Shown piece after piece: positions 15,157 through 17,653 of a stretch of 17,653 nucleotides of DNA. Within the stretch, counting starts at the first letter, position 1; every line of letters starts with the position of its first letter. The stretch covers positions 1 through 17,653 of the forward strand of contig JAKLJM010000042.1 of NCBI GenBank assembly GCA_023151145.1. The letters are read 5' to 3'. Origin of the DNA: Bacteriovoracaceae bacterium. GTDB taxonomy: Bacteria; Bdellovibrionota; Bacteriovoracia; Bacteriovoracales; Bacteriovoracaceae. Made by a program: the position numbers and the translations under genes. The notes beneath the pieces are model-generated. The model was given only the letters and a program-made list of their open reading frames with translations. It did not search any database and had not been told where the DNA came from.

Positions 15157-16989
15157 ATGAGTAAAGCTTATTCTAAAATTAAAAACATTGCCGTCGTAGC
15201 TCACGTTGACCACGGTAAAACGACAATGGTCGACTGTCTCTTAAAACAATCAAATACATTTGATGAAAGAGAGCAAGTTGCTGAACGAGTTATGGACTCA
15301 GGAGACATTGAAAAAGAACGTGGTATCACAATTACCGCAAAAAACTGTGCGTTTATTTGGAAAGATACAAAAATTAATCTTCTCGATACTCCTGGACACG
15401 CCGACTTCGGTGGAGAAGTAGAAAGATCATTAATGATGGTTGATGGTATTCTTCTTTTAGTTGATGCTTCAGAAGGTCCTCTACCACAAACTCGTTTCGT
15501 TCTTACAAAAGCAATGGAACAAGGCTTGAAAATTGCCGTAGTTATTAACAAAATCGATCGTCCCGATCAACGTATCGAAGAAGTAAAAAGTGAAATCGAA
15601 GAATTATTCTTAGAGCTTGCTTCAGTTCTTAACATTGAAGATTTCGATTTAGATATTCCAATCATCTACGCTACAGCAAGATCTGGCTGGGCGACTCATG
15701 ATCCTAAAGTTGTAAGACAAGACATTCATCCGATTCTTGACTTAATGGTTTCTGATTTCTTCCCAGTACCACGTATTTCAGAGGGACCAGATCTTCAACT
15801 TTTAGTGACGAATCTTTCATATTCTCCTTACCTAGGACCTCTAGCTATCGGAAGAATCCAACGCGGAAATATTAAAAAAGCTTCAAACTACATCCTATGC
15901 GATGTTGATGGTAGAAATAAACAATACAAAATCACCGCGATTCAAGAATTCTCTGCGCTTAAAATTGCAGAAGTTGATTCAGCTGACGCTGGAGAAATTG
16001 TTATTGTTGCAGGTATCGATAACGCAAAAATCGGAGACACCATTGTTTCTCCAGGTAAAATTGAACCACTTCCACGTATCACTGTTGAACCACCAACTGT
16101 AGGGGTTCAAGTTTCAGTATCTACTTCTCCAATGTCTGGACAAGAAGGTGAATATTTAACTTCAAGAAAACTAGAAGAATTCTTACAAGACTCAATTAAA
16201 ACTAACGTAGCACTTCAATATGAACCAACTGACGATCCAAAAGTTTATATCTTAAAAGGTCGTGGAGAACTTCAACTTGCTATCGTATTCGAAGAATTAC
16301 GTCGTAAGGGTTTTGAATTAATGGTTGGTCGTCCACAAGTACTTTTCCAAACAAGTGAAGCTGGTGAAAAACTAGAGCCATACGAAAAAGTAGTTTTAGA
16401 TATTCCAAATGATGCTACTGGAGCAATCACTGAAAAATTATCTCAGCGAAAAGGTATTATGGAAAACATGATGCCATTAGGAGAAGACAGAACACGTATG
16501 GTATTTGTTATTCCATCACGTGGATTAATTGGTTACCGTGGAGTTTTCTTAACAGATACGCGTGGTGCAGGTTTAATGTCATCTGAATTCATGGGATACC
16601 GTCCTTATGCTGGAGATATGCTTGGAAGACAAAACGGCGCTATCGTTTCTGATAGAGCTGGAAAAATGACTCCATATGCACTCTTTAACTTACTCGCGTC
16701 TGGTAAACAATTTGTTAAACCAGGTGAGACGACTTACGAAGGTATGGTTATTGGAGAACACACACGTCCAAACGATCTAATCGTTAACTGTGTTCGTGAA
16801 AAACATTTATCTTCAGTGAGAACTGCTGGTAAAGATGAAAACCCAATCCTACCTCCAATTGTAAACAGAACTCTTGAATGGGCCCTAGACTGGATTGACA
16901 ATGATGAGTGGGTTGAAATTACTCCACAGTCTATCAGAATCAGAAAAAAGGAACTCGTTGGTAACAAACGTTCTGTTATTCGTAAGTAA
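15157..16989 (+). CDS. typA: Ribosome-binding translational GTPase TypA/BipA
   Basis: A 610-residue translational GTPase, close to the 607 of E. coli BipA. G1 is AHVDHGKTT (15-23), G2 is ERGITITAKN, G3 is DTPGHADFGGEVER and G4 is NKID. After the GTP domain come the beta-barrel domain II and EF-G-like domains III and V (DPKVYILKGRGELQLAIV, RGLIGYRGVFLTDTRG), and the BipA-specific C-terminal domain with RPNDLIVN. BipA assists late 50S assembly and stress or cold growth. The start at 15157 has AAGGAA nine bases upstream and gives MSKAYSKIKNIAVV, the normal N-terminus. An in-frame ATG at 15097 would add 20 unconserved residues and lacks a binding site. Codon use is more regular than in neighbours, as expected for a well-expressed gene. 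Confidence 0.96.
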   Translation: MSKAYSKIKNIAVVAHVDHGKTTMVDCLLKQSNTFDEREQVAERVMDSGDIEKERGITITAKNCAFIWKDTKINLLDTPGHADFGGEVERSLMMVDGILLLVDASEGPLPQTRFVLTKAMEQGLKIAVVINKIDRPDQRIEEVKSEIEELFLELASVLNIEDFDLDIPIIYATARSGWATHDPKVVRQDIHPILDLMVSDFFPVPRISEGPDLQLLVTNLSYSPYLGPLAIGRIQRGNIKKASNYILCDVDGRNKQYKITAIQEFSALKIAEVDSADAGEIVIVAGIDNAKIGDTIVSPGKIEPLPRITVEPPTVGVQVSVSTSPMSGQEGEYLTSRKLEEFLQDSIKTNVALQYEPTDDPKVYILKGRGELQLAIVFEELRRKGFELMVGRPQVLFQTSEAGEKLEPYEKVVLDIPNDATGAITEKLSQRKGIMENMMPLGEDRTRMVFVIPSRGLIGYRGVFLTDTRGAGLMSSEFMGYRPYAGDMLGRQNGAIVSDRAGKMTPYALFNLLASGKQFVKPGETTYEGMVIGEHTRPNDLIVNCVREKHLSSVRTAGKDENPILPPIVNRTLEWALDWIDNDEWVEITPQSIRIRKKELVGNKRSVIRK

Positions 16990-17014
16990 ATCTAATTAAA
17001 AAATTTTAGATACC

Positions 17015-17051
17015 AAAAGAAGGCAAGGCAACTTGCCTTCTTTTGTTTTTT
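17015..17051 (+). terminator. Intrinsic terminator after typA
   Basis: AAAAGAAGGCAA (17015-17026) and TTGCCTTCTTTT (17033-17044) form a perfect 12-bp stem with a six-base loop, followed by GTTTTTT. It lies 25 bases after the typA stop. Confidence 0.93.
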
Positions 17052-17062
17052 GCTCCTACAAT
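17033..17062 (+). promoter_or_regulatory. Candidate promoter overlapping the typA terminator
   Basis: TTGCCT (17033-17038, the 3' arm of the terminator) and TACAAT (17057-17062) are 18 bases apart, matching 4 and 5 of 6 consensus bases. Transcription would start near 17069, giving a leader of about 15 bases that keeps the AGGAGG site but lacks the 5' arm of the hairpin at 17053-17078. Confidence 0.38.
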
Positions 17063-17078
17063 TAAAGTAATTTAGGAG
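17053..17078 (+). promoter_or_regulatory. Hairpin that hides the AGGAGG site in read-through RNA
   Basis: CTCCTA (17053-17058) pairs with TAGGAG (17073-17078), and AATTA (17060-17064) with TAATT (17068-17072). This makes an 11-bp stem with one bulged C and an AAG loop. The 3' arm contains five bases of the AGGAGG site (17074-17079) of the next gene. Only RNA entering from upstream would contain the whole stem. Confidence 0.5.
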
Positions 17079-17083
17079 GATCT

Positions 17084-17626
17084 ATGAAAAAATACTTATT
17101 CGCTCTCTTAGCATGTCTCTCCCTTAATACTTTTGCACTAACCGTTGATGGCATCAACTTTCCAGATACCGCAGTAGTTGAAGGCAAAAATTTAGTTTTA
17201 AACGGTGTTGGCATTAGAAAAGCCACATTTCTTAAAATCAAAGTTTACTACGGTGGCCTATATCTAGAACAAAAATCGAAAGAAATAACTTTCATCAATT
17301 CAACATCTCCTAAGCAAATCATTATGAACTTTGTTCGTGAAGTAACTGCAAAACAACTAAAAGAAACTTGGGTTGAAGGCTTAGAACGTGCAAACACGAA
17401 CTATACAACACTGAAATCATCAATGGATCAATTAGCAACTCATTTAGTTGACGTTGATAAAAATGATTCTATTGTCGTTCAATTCCTAACTGATGGTGTG
17501 GTTTTAACCATTAAAGGTAAAACAACTCCTAAAATTGGTAATGCTGATTTCTCTAAAGGATTATTGAATGTGTGGTTTACTAAACCACAAGATGAGAACT
17601 TACGTGAAGGTTTGTTAGGAAAATAG
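17084..17626 (+). CDS. Periplasmic chalcone-isomerase-like protein
   Basis: A 180-residue secreted protein. The N-terminus is a Sec signal peptide (KK, then a hydrophobic core to about residue 16) with likely cleavage after TFA at 18. A cysteine at 11 lies in LLAC, but the hydrophobic stretch before it is too short for a convincing lipoprotein signal. The mature part matches the bacterial chalcone-isomerase-like family (PF16036): a VDGINFPD start, LNGVGIRKATFLKIKVYYGGLYLE (the hallmark G-G-R then VY-LY segment, about 40-63), a MNFVREVTAKQLKETW helix, then FLTDGVVLTIKGK and a GLLNVWF end. Bacterial members have no established reaction and may bind fatty acids or other hydrophobic ligands. AGGAGG stands four bases before the ATG, and the next gene's site follows 13 bases after the stop, so it may head an operon. 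Confidence 0.8.
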   Translation: MKKYLFALLACLSLNTFALTVDGINFPDTAVVEGKNLVLNGVGIRKATFLKIKVYYGGLYLEQKSKEITFINSTSPKQIIMNFVREVTAKQLKETWVEGLERANTNYTTLKSSMDQLATHLVDVDKNDSIVVQFLTDGVVLTIKGKTTPKIGNADFSKGLLNVWFTKPQDENLREGLLGK

Positions 17627-17639
17627 AATAAATTCTTCT

Positions 17640-17645
17640 AGGAGG
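17640..17645 (+). promoter_or_regulatory. Shine-Dalgarno of a gene starting at or beyond the right edge
   Basis: A consensus AGGAGG lies 13 bases after the preceding stop with no terminator between. Its start codon would fall at about the last base of the window or just after. This suggests a plus-strand gene co-transcribed with the chalcone-isomerase-like gene. Confidence 0.5.
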
Positions 17646-17653
17646 CACTCAGT

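Noticed and set aside
16990..17011. ATCTAA/TTAGAT inverted repeat after typA
   Set aside because: Six-pair AT-only stem with a long loop; the stronger terminator just downstream explains the region.

Overview
The window is AT-rich, densely packed bacterial chromosome: 13 intact or near-intact protein genes, one frameshifted gene and one gene cut by the left edge. The gene complement suggests a Gram-negative with an outer membrane: an outer-membrane barrel, Sec signal peptides, PP2C/SpoIIE-like and HD-domain signalling proteins with degenerate receiver-like N-termini, paired ArsA/Get3-like ATPases, and a GshA of the PF08886 type. My best guess is Bdellovibrionota, Bacteriovorax/Halobacteriovorax side. 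This is inference from gene content and base composition, not from a marker gene. No tRNA, rRNA, CRISPR array, insertion sequence or phage gene was seen.

Left block, plus strand (2-6320). The 3' end of a beta-barrel gene is followed by a tight run: two overlapping ArsA/Get3-like ATPases, glutamate-cysteine ligase (gshA), cystathionine beta-synthase and cystathionine gamma-lyase, closed by a strong hairpin terminator. The last three genes form a coherent route: homocysteine plus serine to cystathionine, then cysteine, then gamma-glutamylcysteine. A glutathione synthetase is not present here. gshA starts at TTG and its Shine-Dalgarno lies in a hairpin.

Middle block (6319-9377). A minus-strand pair encodes an Alx-like TerC membrane protein and, overlapping it by 8 bases, a baeRF family 3 protein related to eRF1/Pelota. 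It is divergent from an NhaR-like LysR regulator. The 100-base divergent region holds two overlapping promoter candidates and a perfect T-N11-A palindrome placed about 65 bases upstream of the predicted terC start, the geometry expected of a LysR activator site. This is the most coherent candidate for an uncharacterised regulated system in the window.

Signalling and peptidase block (9374-13275). A minus-strand protein keeps the PP2C/SpoIIE layout but has lost the metal-binding aspartates, so it looks like a pseudophosphatase. Next come a secreted M14 carboxypeptidase whose reading frame is broken near its N-terminus, and an HD-domain protein with a receiver-like N-terminus.

Right block (13216-17653). 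An ABC-F ATPase (minus) is divergent from the ribosome-associated GTPase typA (plus). A small periplasmic chalcone-isomerase-like protein follows, and then the Shine-Dalgarno of a further gene beyond the edge. Several overlapping signals stand out here: a 15-bp terminator stem lying inside the ABC-F coding end, and a ribosome-binding site that is sequestered only in read-through transcripts.
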